This document shows positions 25,009 to 32,504 of a stretch of 64,000 nt of DNA, piece by piece. How positions within the stretch are numbered: the first letter of the stretch is position 1; the number at the start of each line of letters is the position of its first letter. The notes below the pieces were generated by a model. That model ran no database searches, was not told the DNA's origin, and saw nothing but the letters and a program-made list of their open reading frames with translations. The translations under genes and the position numbers were made by a program. The stretch is from RGIG5579 sp045541915. Its GTDB lineage: Bacteria > Bacillota > Clostridia > Oscillospirales > SIG627. Location of the stretch: the NCBI GenBank assembly GCA_045541915.1, contig JAZQJZ010000039.1, forward strand, positions 33,740 through 97,739, read 5' to 3'.

Positions 25009-26928
25009 TTATTTTTCCCCTTCGGGAACGAATCTTCTGAGGGTTCTTCTGTAAACGGCCTGGAATACCACCGGGTCGAATACTTCCTGGATGCCATCTT
25101 CCATTTCGTACATTGCGTCCTTCAAAATGGTTTTCTTTTCCAGTCTTTCCTCTTCGTTGTCCTTGCCGCACAAATAAGACATTTGAGCATCGGCAAACTT
25201 CTTGGTCAGCTCTGCGTGATAAACCAGAAGCTTCCAGGAGGGATTGGTATCGCCCTTTGTGGCCAGGTGCTCGCGGGAGAAGGCGTCCACCCATTCCTTT
25301 GCTTCGGTCAGTCTCTTTTCCACACCCTCGGGATCCAGTTCCTTTTCCTTGCGTACGTAGGGCGGATCAAAGAGAACGGAAAGACGGGACAGATATTTCT
25401 CTACGACCTTGGCATCTTCTCCGAATGCGGCGGTAAAGTACTCGTCGCAAATATCGGAAAACTGGCTCTTCTTATCCCAAAGGCCCTTGGCCATAGCATA
25501 GAAGGGAAGGCCGGTGGGAAGGAAAGTGCGCTGCAGCTGGCAGCTCATCATACCGTTCAGGCCGATCTTATCCAGGTTGACCATATCCTTGTGGAGAATA
25601 CGGGCACATTCATAGTAACCGGGATCCAGGTGATGGTCCCACATCAGGTGATAGTCAAAGTCAAAGCTATCGGAATTGATCTGCTCGTTCTGCCAACGTT
25701 CCAGTCTTGCCAGGTTGTCTTCCACAGCTTTGGGCATTTTCAGCTGGTTTCTCACATAGGGAGTAAGCTCCACCTTCTTGTTGGGATCCACATCGGAGAA
25801 GGCGTTGGTGTAGGTACGGGTGATGGGGGCAAACATCAGAACAAAGCGATCGGGATTCTTGATCTTTTCCTGTTCGGGAGCCCAGAGCAGGTCTACATAG
25901 ATCAGACAAACGATCTTGGTATCCACGCCGGCAGCAGTGAGCTTTTCGTCCAATTCATTGAGCATGGTCACGTAAAAGTCTGCCGGGGTCTTCTTTTGAC
26001 ATTCGGGACATTCGCAGTGGTTGTTCTTGCCGTCTGCCAGCCAAAAGTGAAGGAAGTTCACATCGCTGTGCTTCTGGCAGTATTCCACAATGCCGCTTGT
26101 CATCTTATCTCTCACCACGGGGTTGGAGTAGCAAAGGTTGGTATTCAGGGCAACGTCTCTCCAAAGGGCGCGCTTGCCGTCGATCTCTGCCAGGTACTGA
26201 ACCGCATCGGCAGGAACCTGGGAGGGATCCATTTTGGTCCAGCCGCTGGCGGGAATGCCAAAGGGATCGCAGGTCCAACCGTGACCGGTGGCGTGATAAT
26301 CAAGGCCGCGAAGGACGATCTCCTCCTCCAGACCCTTCCACATATGAGCCACATCCTGGTCGGTCACCGGGGTCAGACCCTTTTTGCTGTAGGGATCGTT
26401 ATAAAAACGGGTGAAGAAAATGGTGGGAATGTGGAACTGCATAAAATAGCCGTTCATTCCGACCTTGGGCAGATAATCGATCATATTGCGCACGTGCTCA
26501 TAGGAAACGGCACCTTCAATGCAAACACCGCGGTGGCGGTAGGAAGCCTTTTCCTGAACCGAGGCGCAAAGATCCTCTTTCTTCAATTTTTTCTGGGGAA
26601 TTTCCTCTCCCTCTGCGCCGGGGCGCAGGAAGCGGCAGCCCAATTCAAACAGGAAGCGGTATGCACCGATGAGAACGGCTCTTTCGCTGGAACCGGTGAT
26701 GATGCCGGCGCCGTTTTGGATCTCAATGCGAATCTCGTCCAGGCCGCTCTTCTCCACCGATCCGTCCAGACCCAACCAAAGAATGCGTTCAAGCTTCGGG
26801 TCAATTTCGTCATAAATACGGGTATCCACAAACAGGGTGGGGTCCATTTTCTTTAGGATACGGGTCAATTCCTGAGCCGCGTACCCAAGGGTTTTGTTGG
26901 TGCCGATTCTGCCAAGGGTAATGTTCAT
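25009..26928 (-). CDS. DUF4838-type glycosidase-like protein
   Basis: 639 residues. The N-terminal 120 form an alpha/beta domain like the GH67/GH20-type N-terminus (AAQELTRILKKMDP, then GSSERAVLIGAYRFLFELGCRFLRPG). The rest is a TIM barrel that matches DUF4838: YRHRGVCIEG at the barrel start, NYFMQFH-like GYFMQFH, HATGHGWTCDPFG, FLHFWLADGKNNHCECPEC (a Cys/His-rich loop), then MWDHHLDPGYYECARIL. There is no signal peptide, so it should act on imported oligosaccharides; alpha-glucuronidase-like chemistry is inference. The ATG at 26928 has AAAGGAGAGAG ahead; frame codons upstream lack a site. Its leader contains a long inverted repeat. Confidence 0.75.
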   Translation of the reverse strand: MNITLGRIGTNKTLGYAAQELTRILKKMDPTLFVDTRIYDEIDPKLERILWLGLDGSVEKSGLDEIRIEIQNGAGIITGSSERAVLIGAYRFLFELGCRFLRPGAEGEEIPQKKLKKEDLCASVQEKASYRHRGVCIEGAVSYEHVRNMIDYLPKVGMNGYFMQFHIPTIFFTRFYNDPYSKKGLTPVTDQDVAHMWKGLEEEIVLRGLDYHATGHGWTCDPFGIPASGWTKMDPSQVPADAVQYLAEIDGKRALWRDVALNTNLCYSNPVVRDKMTSGIVEYCQKHSDVNFLHFWLADGKNNHCECPECQKKTPADFYVTMLNELDEKLTAAGVDTKIVCLIYVDLLWAPEQEKIKNPDRFVLMFAPITRTYTNAFSDVDPNKKVELTPYVRNQLKMPKAVEDNLARLERWQNEQINSDSFDFDYHLMWDHHLDPGYYECARILHKDMVNLDKIGLNGMMSCQLQRTFLPTGLPFYAMAKGLWDKKSQFSDICDEYFTAAFGEDAKVVEKYLSRLSVLFDPPYVRKEKELDPEGVEKRLTEAKEWVDAFSREHLATKGDTNPSWKLLVYHAELTKKFADAQMSYLCGKDNEEERLEKKTILKDAMYEMEDGIQEVFDPVVFQAVYRRTLRRFVPEGEK

Positions 26929-26977
26929 TTTTCTCTCTCCTTTTATCACTTCGATGATGATCATTCAGCGAGGGTTT

Positions 26978-27023
26978 CCACCTTTTTTGTCATCGTAACA
27001 AAGAAAAAATGACAAAAAAGTGG
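26978..27023. promoter_or_regulatory. Long inverted repeat in the leader of the DUF4838 gene
   Basis: CCACCTTTTTTGTCA and TGACAAAAAAGTGG: 14-bp arms with one bulged C and a 17-nt A-rich spacer. It starts a few nt downstream of the expected start of transcription, so it may be a repressor operator or a leader hairpin. Confidence 0.55.
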
Positions 27024-27033
27024 ACTTGATTGA

Positions 27034-27062
27034 AGCATAACACAGTTTATTTCATAAGTCAA
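27034..27062 (-). promoter_or_regulatory. Promoter of the DUF4838 gene
   Basis: TTGACT, 17-bp spacer, TATGCT on the minus strand; the leader is about 100 nt. Confidence 0.6.
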
Positions 27063-27092
27063 GGAATGTGGAAAAAGTACGGTGAAAAAGAC

Positions 27093-27120
27093 AAAGGAGA
27101 GGTGTTTTCCTCTCCTTTTT
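27093..27120. terminator. Terminator downstream of the GH39 gene
   Basis: AAAGGAGAGG, 6-nt loop, CCTCTCCTTTTT. The longer T run is on the plus side; on the minus strand the tail is weaker. Confidence 0.65.
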
Positions 27121-27130
27121 AAACTTGAAA

Positions 27131-28489
27131 TTAATGGTTTTTGATGAATGCCACCTGGTAGGGCAAGAGCGTAAAGCCGGAGGGCGAAAGGGAAGCTTTT
27201 GCCATCAGGTGATCCTCGTCAATGAGATAAACGGAAAATTCATCTCCCAGGTTCAAGGTGATCTCCTTTTCCTCCTCTGAGTCATTTACCACAAGAAGAG
27301 CCTTCTTCTCTCCCTTTGATGCGGCGGTCACACGAATCTCTTTTTCATCAAAATCGCATACCACCTGGTTTTCAAGAGCATACATTTCGCCCCAGGCAGC
27401 CAGGGTATAAAAGGTGGAAACGGGCTTTAAGGTATAGGGATTGAAAAGACCGGCGTAGGTGCCGAAGGTGTTGATTCTGGCATCGTAATAGCACATCATA
27501 TAAGTGCTGGTATCCTGCATGGCGCACATCATCCGCGCCGTGGCCGCAGAGGAGATGCTCTTTCCCACCTTTTCTCTTCCCTTGGAGTTGTTCCACTCGT
27601 TGATGTGGATCTCCAGACCCTCATAGCCGAACTCTTTCAGCACCCGATCCAAAAACTTTGACATTTCCACGGTTTTTTCCACCGTGGCGTAAGAATGCCA
27701 GGAGAAAAAGTCAATGGGGCACTTTTTTTCCTTGATGTAAGAAAAGAAGCCGTATAAAAAGTCTAGGCGGTACTGCAATGTGGCCATGCGGCGAGGATCC
27801 TCGTGGGGCGTTTCCTTTTTCCAGTTGGCGCCGTAGAGTTCCGGATCGTAAAAGATGCCGGCAAAGCCGGTGGCACCGTATCCTCCCACCTTGATGCTGT
27901 CGCCAAAGCAGGCCTTCAGGTGCTTGGAGGCTACCTCGTAAAGCTCATAATACTGCTCTTTGGTGCCGATCCACATCATATTGTAGCCGTCGATTCCGTT
28001 TTCCGGCTCGTTCCAGATCTCCCAATACTTGACACCGTAATGAAAGCCGTTGGCCCAGCCTTCGTTGTAATGACGGACCACATGCTCGCAGATCCGGGCC
28101 CATTTTTCAAAATCCTTGGGCGGAAAAATGCGATATGCCTTGATAAACATCTGATTTTCAATGGTCACACCCAGACGGAAAATGGGGGAGACCCCCTTTT
28201 CGTGCATGGCCTCCATTAAAAGATCGGTAAACGTGAAGTCATAGTTTTCCGGATCGGTTTCATCTGCATCGAAATCCCGGAACAGATTGGGAATGTCTAC
28301 AAAGCGATCACTGCCAAAGGCGCCCCAAACATCGTGCAGACGGGCAAAGGGAATATTGGCATCTCTCAAATAATCCATGGGAGAAAAATCAATGCCTCTC
28401 AATGCTCCCAGAAAGGGAGGTTGCCCCACCGCGTGCATGGGTTTGATGTTCCCTTTGATCTTGTCAAACTGAACGGAAATTTTTGTCAT
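27131..28489 (-). CDS. Glycoside hydrolase family 39-like (beta-xylosidase type)
   Basis: 452 residues with a (beta/alpha)8 barrel of clan GH-A, closest in layout to GH39. The acid/base Glu is E161 in WEIWNEPE and the nucleophile is E298 in LEIHINEWN; both match GH39 spacing. Other family segments: IPFARLHDVWG, GVSPIFRLG, KYWEIWNEP and the small C-terminal beta-domain (KALLVVNDSEEEKEITLNLG). No signal peptide, hence intracellular cleavage of xylo- or related oligosaccharides. The ATG at 28489 follows AAGGAGAAG; earlier frame codons have no site. It is likely functionally linked with the DUF4838 gene, although each has its own promoter. Confidence 0.85.
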   Translation of the reverse strand: MTKISVQFDKIKGNIKPMHAVGQPPFLGALRGIDFSPMDYLRDANIPFARLHDVWGAFGSDRFVDIPNLFRDFDADETDPENYDFTFTDLLMEAMHEKGVSPIFRLGVTIENQMFIKAYRIFPPKDFEKWARICEHVVRHYNEGWANGFHYGVKYWEIWNEPENGIDGYNMMWIGTKEQYYELYEVASKHLKACFGDSIKVGGYGATGFAGIFYDPELYGANWKKETPHEDPRRMATLQYRLDFLYGFFSYIKEKKCPIDFFSWHSYATVEKTVEMSKFLDRVLKEFGYEGLEIHINEWNNSKGREKVGKSISSAATARMMCAMQDTSTYMMCYYDARINTFGTYAGLFNPYTLKPVSTFYTLAAWGEMYALENQVVCDFDEKEIRVTAASKGEKKALLVVNDSEEEKEITLNLGDEFSVYLIDEDHLMAKASLSPSGFTLLPYQVAFIKNH

Positions 28490-28520
28490 AATGCTCTTCT
28501 CCTTCTGTTTTTCTGCCCTC

Positions 28521-28549
28521 ATTATACAAAGTAAGAAAACAAATTGCAA
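28521..28549 (-). promoter_or_regulatory. Promoter of the GH39 gene
   Basis: TTGCAA, 17-bp spacer, perfect TATAAT on the minus strand. Confidence 0.78.
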
Positions 28550-28574
28550 GTAAAAAAGGATTTTTTCGCAAGGA

Positions 28575-29183
28575 TCATTCCAAAAGAAAAAGCCGGGCAA
28601 AGCCGTAATAGGAAAGAAGCGCCACCAGATCGTTTAAGGTGGTGATCAGGGGACCGGAGGAAACGGCCGGGTCAATGTTTGCCCTTTGAAGCAAAAGAGG
28701 GATCGCAGTTCCCGAAAGGCCGGCCAGAAAGGTGGAGGTGAAAAGGGCAAGAGCGGCGCAAAGGGCAAGGGTGCCGGCCTGAGAGAGGGGGAGATCTTTC
28801 CCCAGCACAAGGTAAAGGGAGGCCAGAGCGAAGGAAAGAAAGCCCAAAACGATCCCTTGGACCAGTCCCACCCGCGCCTCCTTTCCCACCAAGAGCCGTT
28901 TTTCTTTTTTGGAAAGGCTCTTTTCCGTTAAGGCGCGCACTGTAACGGCCAGGGACTGGGTGCCCACATTTCCCGCCATTCCCAGAATGAGAGACTGAAA
29001 GCTCACCAGTACAGAGACCTCTTTTACCACATCCTCAAACAGCCCCACCACTCCGGAGACCACCATTCCCAGGGCCAGAAGAAACAAAAGCCACGGCAGG
29101 CGCCTGGAAAGACTTTCCTCCAGAGGCTCGCCAAGATCCTTTGAGAAGGGAGAAAAGTTCTTTTTGCGATCTGTTTTTTCCAA
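28575..29183 (-). CDS. MgtE/SLC41-type divalent cation transporter, membrane domain only
   Basis: 202 residues that match only the C-terminal membrane domain of MgtE magnesium channels: five helices, the AGNVGTQSLA pore segment (about 70-79) and DPAVSSGPLITTLNDLVAL (about 170-188), which carries the pore-lining Asp. The N-terminal regulatory domain and CBS pair of full MgtE are missing, so Mg-dependent gating as known for MgtE cannot operate. Stand-alone membrane domains occur in the SLC41-like branch and work as dimers. The start is a TTG with GGGAG ahead; no upstream coding remnant of the missing domains is visible, so truncation by frameshift is unlikely. Confidence 0.75.
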   Translation of the reverse strand: MEKTDRKKNFSPFSKDLGEPLEESLSRRLPWLLFLLALGMVVSGVVGLFEDVVKEVSVLVSFQSLILGMAGNVGTQSLAVTVRALTEKSLSKKEKRLLVGKEARVGLVQGIVLGFLSFALASLYLVLGKDLPLSQAGTLALCAALALFTSTFLAGLSGTAIPLLLQRANIDPAVSSGPLITTLNDLVALLSYYGFARLFLLE

Positions 29184-29248
29184 ACTTCTCCCACACTCCT
29201 TTTTTCATCCTTATATAGGGATCATAGCCCAAAAAAGGCCCTTTTATG

Positions 29249-29281
29249 CAAGAAAAAAGCACTCGAAAGAGTGCTTTTTTC
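29249..29281. terminator. Terminator of the glf cluster (GCACTC/GAGTGC type)
   Basis: AAAAAAGCACTC-GAA-AGAGTGCTTTTTT. The same stem recurs at 37501, 47358/47739 (split), 58951, 59452 and 61451. Confidence 0.88.
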
Positions 29282-29321
29282 ATCTTCAGAATTTGTTTTT
29301 TGATGAGATAGGCCAAAGGCT

Positions 29322-30422
29322 TTACAGTTCGTTCCGGCACATTTCCAGGGCCGAGGCGATCACCGCATCCATATCGTAATACTTGTATTCGCCCAATCTT
29401 CCGCCGAAAATAACCTTTTCTTCCTTCTCTGCCAAGGCCTTGTACTTCTGGAAGAGAGCACCGTTTTTCTCGTCGTTGACGGGGTAATAAGGCTCGTCTC
29501 CCGGCTTCCATTCGGAGCTGTACTCTCTGGAAATGACGGTTTTCTCCTGGGTGCCGAATTCAAACCACTTGTGCTCGATGATTCGGGTCCAGGGAGTTTC
29601 TCTGTCTGTGTAGTTTACCGCGGCGTTGCCCTGGAAATTGGGAATGTCCAGAATTTCGTTTTCAAAGCGAACGGAGCGGTATTCCAGGTAACCCAGCTGA
29701 TAGTCAAAATAAGCGTCAATGGCGCCGGTATAGACCACCTTTTCCGTCAGGTCATCCAATTCCTTCTTGTTTGCCAGGTAATCGGTGTTCAGGCGAAGGG
29801 GAATATCCTTTAGTATATTGGCCACCATTTTGGTGTATCCGCCCATGGGAATGCCTTGATAGAGTGCGTTGAAATAATTGTTATCAAAGGTCAGTCTCAC
29901 CGGCAAACGCTTGATGATAAAGGAGGGAAGATCCTTGCAGTCTCTGCCCCATTGCTTTTCCGTGTAGCCCTTGACCAGCTTCTGGTAAATATCCGTTCCC
30001 ACAAGGGAAATGGCCTGCTCCTCCAGGTTCTTCGGCTCGGTGATGCCGGCGGCCTTCTTTTGCTCCTCGATCTTTTCCGCAGCCTCCCGGGGGGTCACCA
30101 CGCCCCACATTTGATTGAAGGTGTACATATTGAAGGGGAGGCTGTAAAGCTCGCCCTTATAATTGGCAACGGGAGAATTGGTAAAGCGGTTGAAGGTGGC
30201 AAACTGCTGAACAAAATCCCACACTTCTTTGTTGTTGGTATGGAAAATGTGAGCGCCGTAAACGTGAACGTTGATGCCTTCCACCTCTTCGGTGTGAACG
30301 TTGCCGGCAATGTGGCTTCTCTTATCCACCACCAGGACCCGTTTTCCCGCTTTTTTTGCTTCGTGGGCAAACACCGCGCCGTAAAGGCCGGCGCCCACCA
30401 CCAGATAATCATACTGTTTCAT
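29322..30422 (-). CDS. glf: UDP-galactopyranose mutase
   Basis: 366 residues, standard length for prokaryotic Glf, which interconverts UDP-galactopyranose and UDP-galactofuranose using reduced FAD. Seen: the FAD-binding start YLVVGAGLYGAVFAHEA with DKRSHIAGNVHTE, the YGAHIFHTNN loop, FNRFTNSPVANYKGELYSLPFNMYTFNQMWG, EKQWGRDCKDLP, and SREYSSEWKPGDEPYYP with VIFGGRLGEYKYYDMD at the end (flavin- and substrate-binding arginine and tyrosines). Last gene of a cluster with two GT2 glycosyltransferases, so the cell probably makes a galactofuranose-containing surface glycan. Confidence 0.96.
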   Translation of the reverse strand: MKQYDYLVVGAGLYGAVFAHEAKKAGKRVLVVDKRSHIAGNVHTEEVEGINVHVYGAHIFHTNNKEVWDFVQQFATFNRFTNSPVANYKGELYSLPFNMYTFNQMWGVVTPREAAEKIEEQKKAAGITEPKNLEEQAISLVGTDIYQKLVKGYTEKQWGRDCKDLPSFIIKRLPVRLTFDNNYFNALYQGIPMGGYTKMVANILKDIPLRLNTDYLANKKELDDLTEKVVYTGAIDAYFDYQLGYLEYRSVRFENEILDIPNFQGNAAVNYTDRETPWTRIIEHKWFEFGTQEKTVISREYSSEWKPGDEPYYPVNDEKNGALFQKYKALAEKEEKVIFGGRLGEYKYYDMDAVIASALEMCRNEL

Positions 30423-30460
30423 ATTGATTCCTCACTGTAATTTACTTCATTGAGAGGGCT

Positions 30461-31516
30461 TTAGCCTCGTTTTACCATTTTCCGGAATAGGGTGAGCATT
30501 TTGCTCTGAACAAAATCAATTCCGGTGGCAAAAAGAAGAACCAGGCGGCACTGCTTTTTGGCAATGGCAGAGCAAAGGAGGCGATATTTTATGTCACTTG
30601 GCCGATACTCTCCCATGACCTCTACGGTCAAGGGATCCTCTGCCATCTTTTGAATGGCAGAAAGCTGCTCCTTTCGGGAAAGGGAAGCCTTCTTGCTCCG
30701 ATTTTTGATCGCTGTGGAAACAAAATGCTTCACGAAGCTTTGCCGAATCAGATCCATCTGCTCCGGCAAGGGAGAGCCGCACTGCTCCAAAAAGCGCTTT
30801 TCCAGGCTGTATTTTCTCTTGCAAAGCTGGAAAAACTCTGGATCGTACCGGCTGGCCAGGGTCTCGTGAGTGGGCTTGCGGTAGTAATAAAACGCCCGGT
30901 CCACCGTTCCGATGACACTCGCCTTTCCAAACAGATCAATGTTGAAAAGGAAGTCCTCGATCAATTTTGTCTTTTCAAACAGGGTGCCGCACTGCAAGAG
31001 AAACTCTCTCCGGTAGATCTTGTTCCAGGCATAGGGAAAGGCCCGTTTCCGGTTTAATTCGGTAAACAAAGAGGCGATTTCCTTTGGGGATTTGGCCCAA
31101 AAGGCGCCGGGGGTAGCCTTTTCCCGAAGGGTGACGTTTCCGTTTTTGTCCTCATATACATATTCCAGGCCGAACACCAGAATGTCGGGATCCTCCTTCA
31201 GTGCCTTGTCGCAGACCTCCAGAAGATCCGGGGCAACAGAATCGTCCGAATCCAAAAACAAAAGGTATTGGCCCTGGGCTTTTTCCATGCCCGTATTCCG
31301 GGCAAAGCCAAGGCCGCCGTTTTGCTCCTTGTGGATCACTCGGATCCGAGGATCCTTTTTGGCCCATTCATCGCACATTTCGGGGCAGCGATCGGGAGAA
31401 ACATCGTCCACCAGGATCACTTCAAAATCCGAAAAGGACTGGGCCAGGATGCTTTTCACACATCCGTCCAGATATTGTTCCACGCCGTAAACCGGCACAA
31501 TGAAAGAATATTTCAT
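30461..31516 (-). CDS. Glycosyltransferase family 2
   Basis: 351 residues. GT-A fold: SFIVPVYGVEQYLDGCVKSIL at the start, VILVDDVSPD (nucleotide-binding Asp), NGGLGFARNTGM, and the metal-binding LFLDSDD. A long C-terminal part (KIYRREFL... and a basic RKMVKRG end) is typical of EpsJ/WaaV-like capsule or teichoic-type transferases. The ATG at 31516 is 11 bp after the stop of the preceding gene and has no clear ribosome site, so it is probably translated by coupling. The frame is open further upstream but runs back into the neighbour. Donor sugar unknown; with glf next to it, UDP-Galf is a candidate. Confidence 0.88.
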   Translation of the reverse strand: MKYSFIVPVYGVEQYLDGCVKSILAQSFSDFEVILVDDVSPDRCPEMCDEWAKKDPRIRVIHKEQNGGLGFARNTGMEKAQGQYLLFLDSDDSVAPDLLEVCDKALKEDPDILVFGLEYVYEDKNGNVTLREKATPGAFWAKSPKEIASLFTELNRKRAFPYAWNKIYRREFLLQCGTLFEKTKLIEDFLFNIDLFGKASVIGTVDRAFYYYRKPTHETLASRYDPEFFQLCKRKYSLEKRFLEQCGSPLPEQMDLIRQSFVKHFVSTAIKNRSKKASLSRKEQLSAIQKMAEDPLTVEVMGEYRPSDIKYRLLCSAIAKKQCRLVLLFATGIDFVQSKMLTLFRKMVKRG

Positions 31517-31527
31517 GGATGAAAGGC

Positions 31528-32289
31528 TTATACGCCGCGATACTTCTTCAGACCCATCAGACCCCAGCGAACCAGATTGACGGCACTCTTTACCGGGTTC
31601 AATTTCAAATACTCGCGGTAGAAGCGCCACTGCTTGCCGATGAGCTTTTTCTTGTTGCCGGTGGTGGAGGAGGCCAGAACGCGGTATCTGGCAAGGAGAG
31701 ACTGGTTACCGTAAGCAAAGCCGTCCACCTTCACCACGTCAAGCCAGTAGGCATAGTCATCACGCATGCTCTTGAGCTCTTCGTGGAGATAGATCTTGCC
31801 TGCCTTGGAAATGTCATAAAGACCGCTCAGGCATCCGATATAGTTGGTGACCAGCATATCCTTCACGGTGATCTTTTCCTTGCAGATCACAGGAGAGAGG
31901 ATCTCCTTGGAGTTTTCGTCAATGCAGCGATAGGAGGAATACACGCAGGAAGCGCCCTTTTCCTTCATAAAGGCGATCTGGGACTCCAGAAATTCCGGTT
32001 CCCAAAGGTCGTCAGCGTCAAGCAGGGCGATGTACTGACCCTCGGCGCTTCGAATGCCATTGTTCCGTGCGGCTGCAGAGCCGGCGTTGGCCTGCTGCAA
32101 AAACTTGATTCGGGAATCCTTTTCCATATAGGCACGTACGATCTCCTCGGAATTGTCCTTGGAGCCGTCGTCGATGATGATCATTTCCCAGTTTTCATAG
32201 GTCTGAGCCAGAACTGAGTCAATGGTTTGAGAAATGTATTTTGCGCCGTTATAGCAAGGGGTGATGATCGAGGCCAAGCCGTCTTTCAT
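31528..32289 (-). CDS. Glycosyltransferase family 2
   Basis: 253 residues, GT-A fold: LASIITPCYNGAKYISQTIDSVL, MIIIDDGSKDNS, NAGSAAARNNGI and the metal-binding ALLDADDLWEPEFL. The rest follows the WcaA/teichuronic-type pattern (VYSSYRCIDEN, DYAYWLDVVK with the catalytic-type acidic pair, LARYRV). The ATG at 32289 has AAGGAGATTTATC ahead. First gene of the galactofuranose glycan cluster (this gene, then the second GT2, then glf). No polymerase, flippase or sugar-nucleotide genes sit beside it, so the cluster is only part of a glycan pathway. Confidence 0.9.
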   Translation of the reverse strand: MKDGLASIITPCYNGAKYISQTIDSVLAQTYENWEMIIIDDGSKDNSEEIVRAYMEKDSRIKFLQQANAGSAAARNNGIRSAEGQYIALLDADDLWEPEFLESQIAFMKEKGASCVYSSYRCIDENSKEILSPVICKEKITVKDMLVTNYIGCLSGLYDISKAGKIYLHEELKSMRDDYAYWLDVVKVDGFAYGNQSLLARYRVLASSTTGNKKKLIGKQWRFYREYLKLNPVKSAVNLVRWGLMGLKKYRGV

Positions 32290-32453
32290 GATAAATCTCC
32301 TTATCTTTGATAAAAAAGTCAAATAAAGGTGCAAAGACCCGAAAAAAGGGTTGCACAATAATATTCTACAACAATTCCCCCCTAAAAGCAAGTATTCCGA
32401 GGAAATTGTAACAAAAGGGAAAAGACAACAAATGGAACGCTCTCTTTCTGTGG

Positions 32454-32490
32454 AAAAAAAGAAATGTGCCGGTTTTGCACATTTCTTTTT
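32454..32490. terminator. Terminator of the glycosidase-like gene
   Basis: GAAATGTGC, 6-nt loop, GCACATTTC, flanked by A and T runs on both sides. Confidence 0.85.
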
Positions 32491-32504
32491 CGGATCAAGC
32501 GTTT

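Noticed and set aside
24973..26856. 627-codon open frame antisense to the DUF4838 gene
   Set aside because: Low-complexity composition, no ribosome site, lies over a clear TIM-barrel gene.
32307..32334. Promoter of the GT2-GT2-glf cluster (TTGCAC, 16 bp, TATCAA)
   Set aside because: It would start the transcript inside the ribosome site of the first gene. The true promoter is probably further upstream, and I could not place it.
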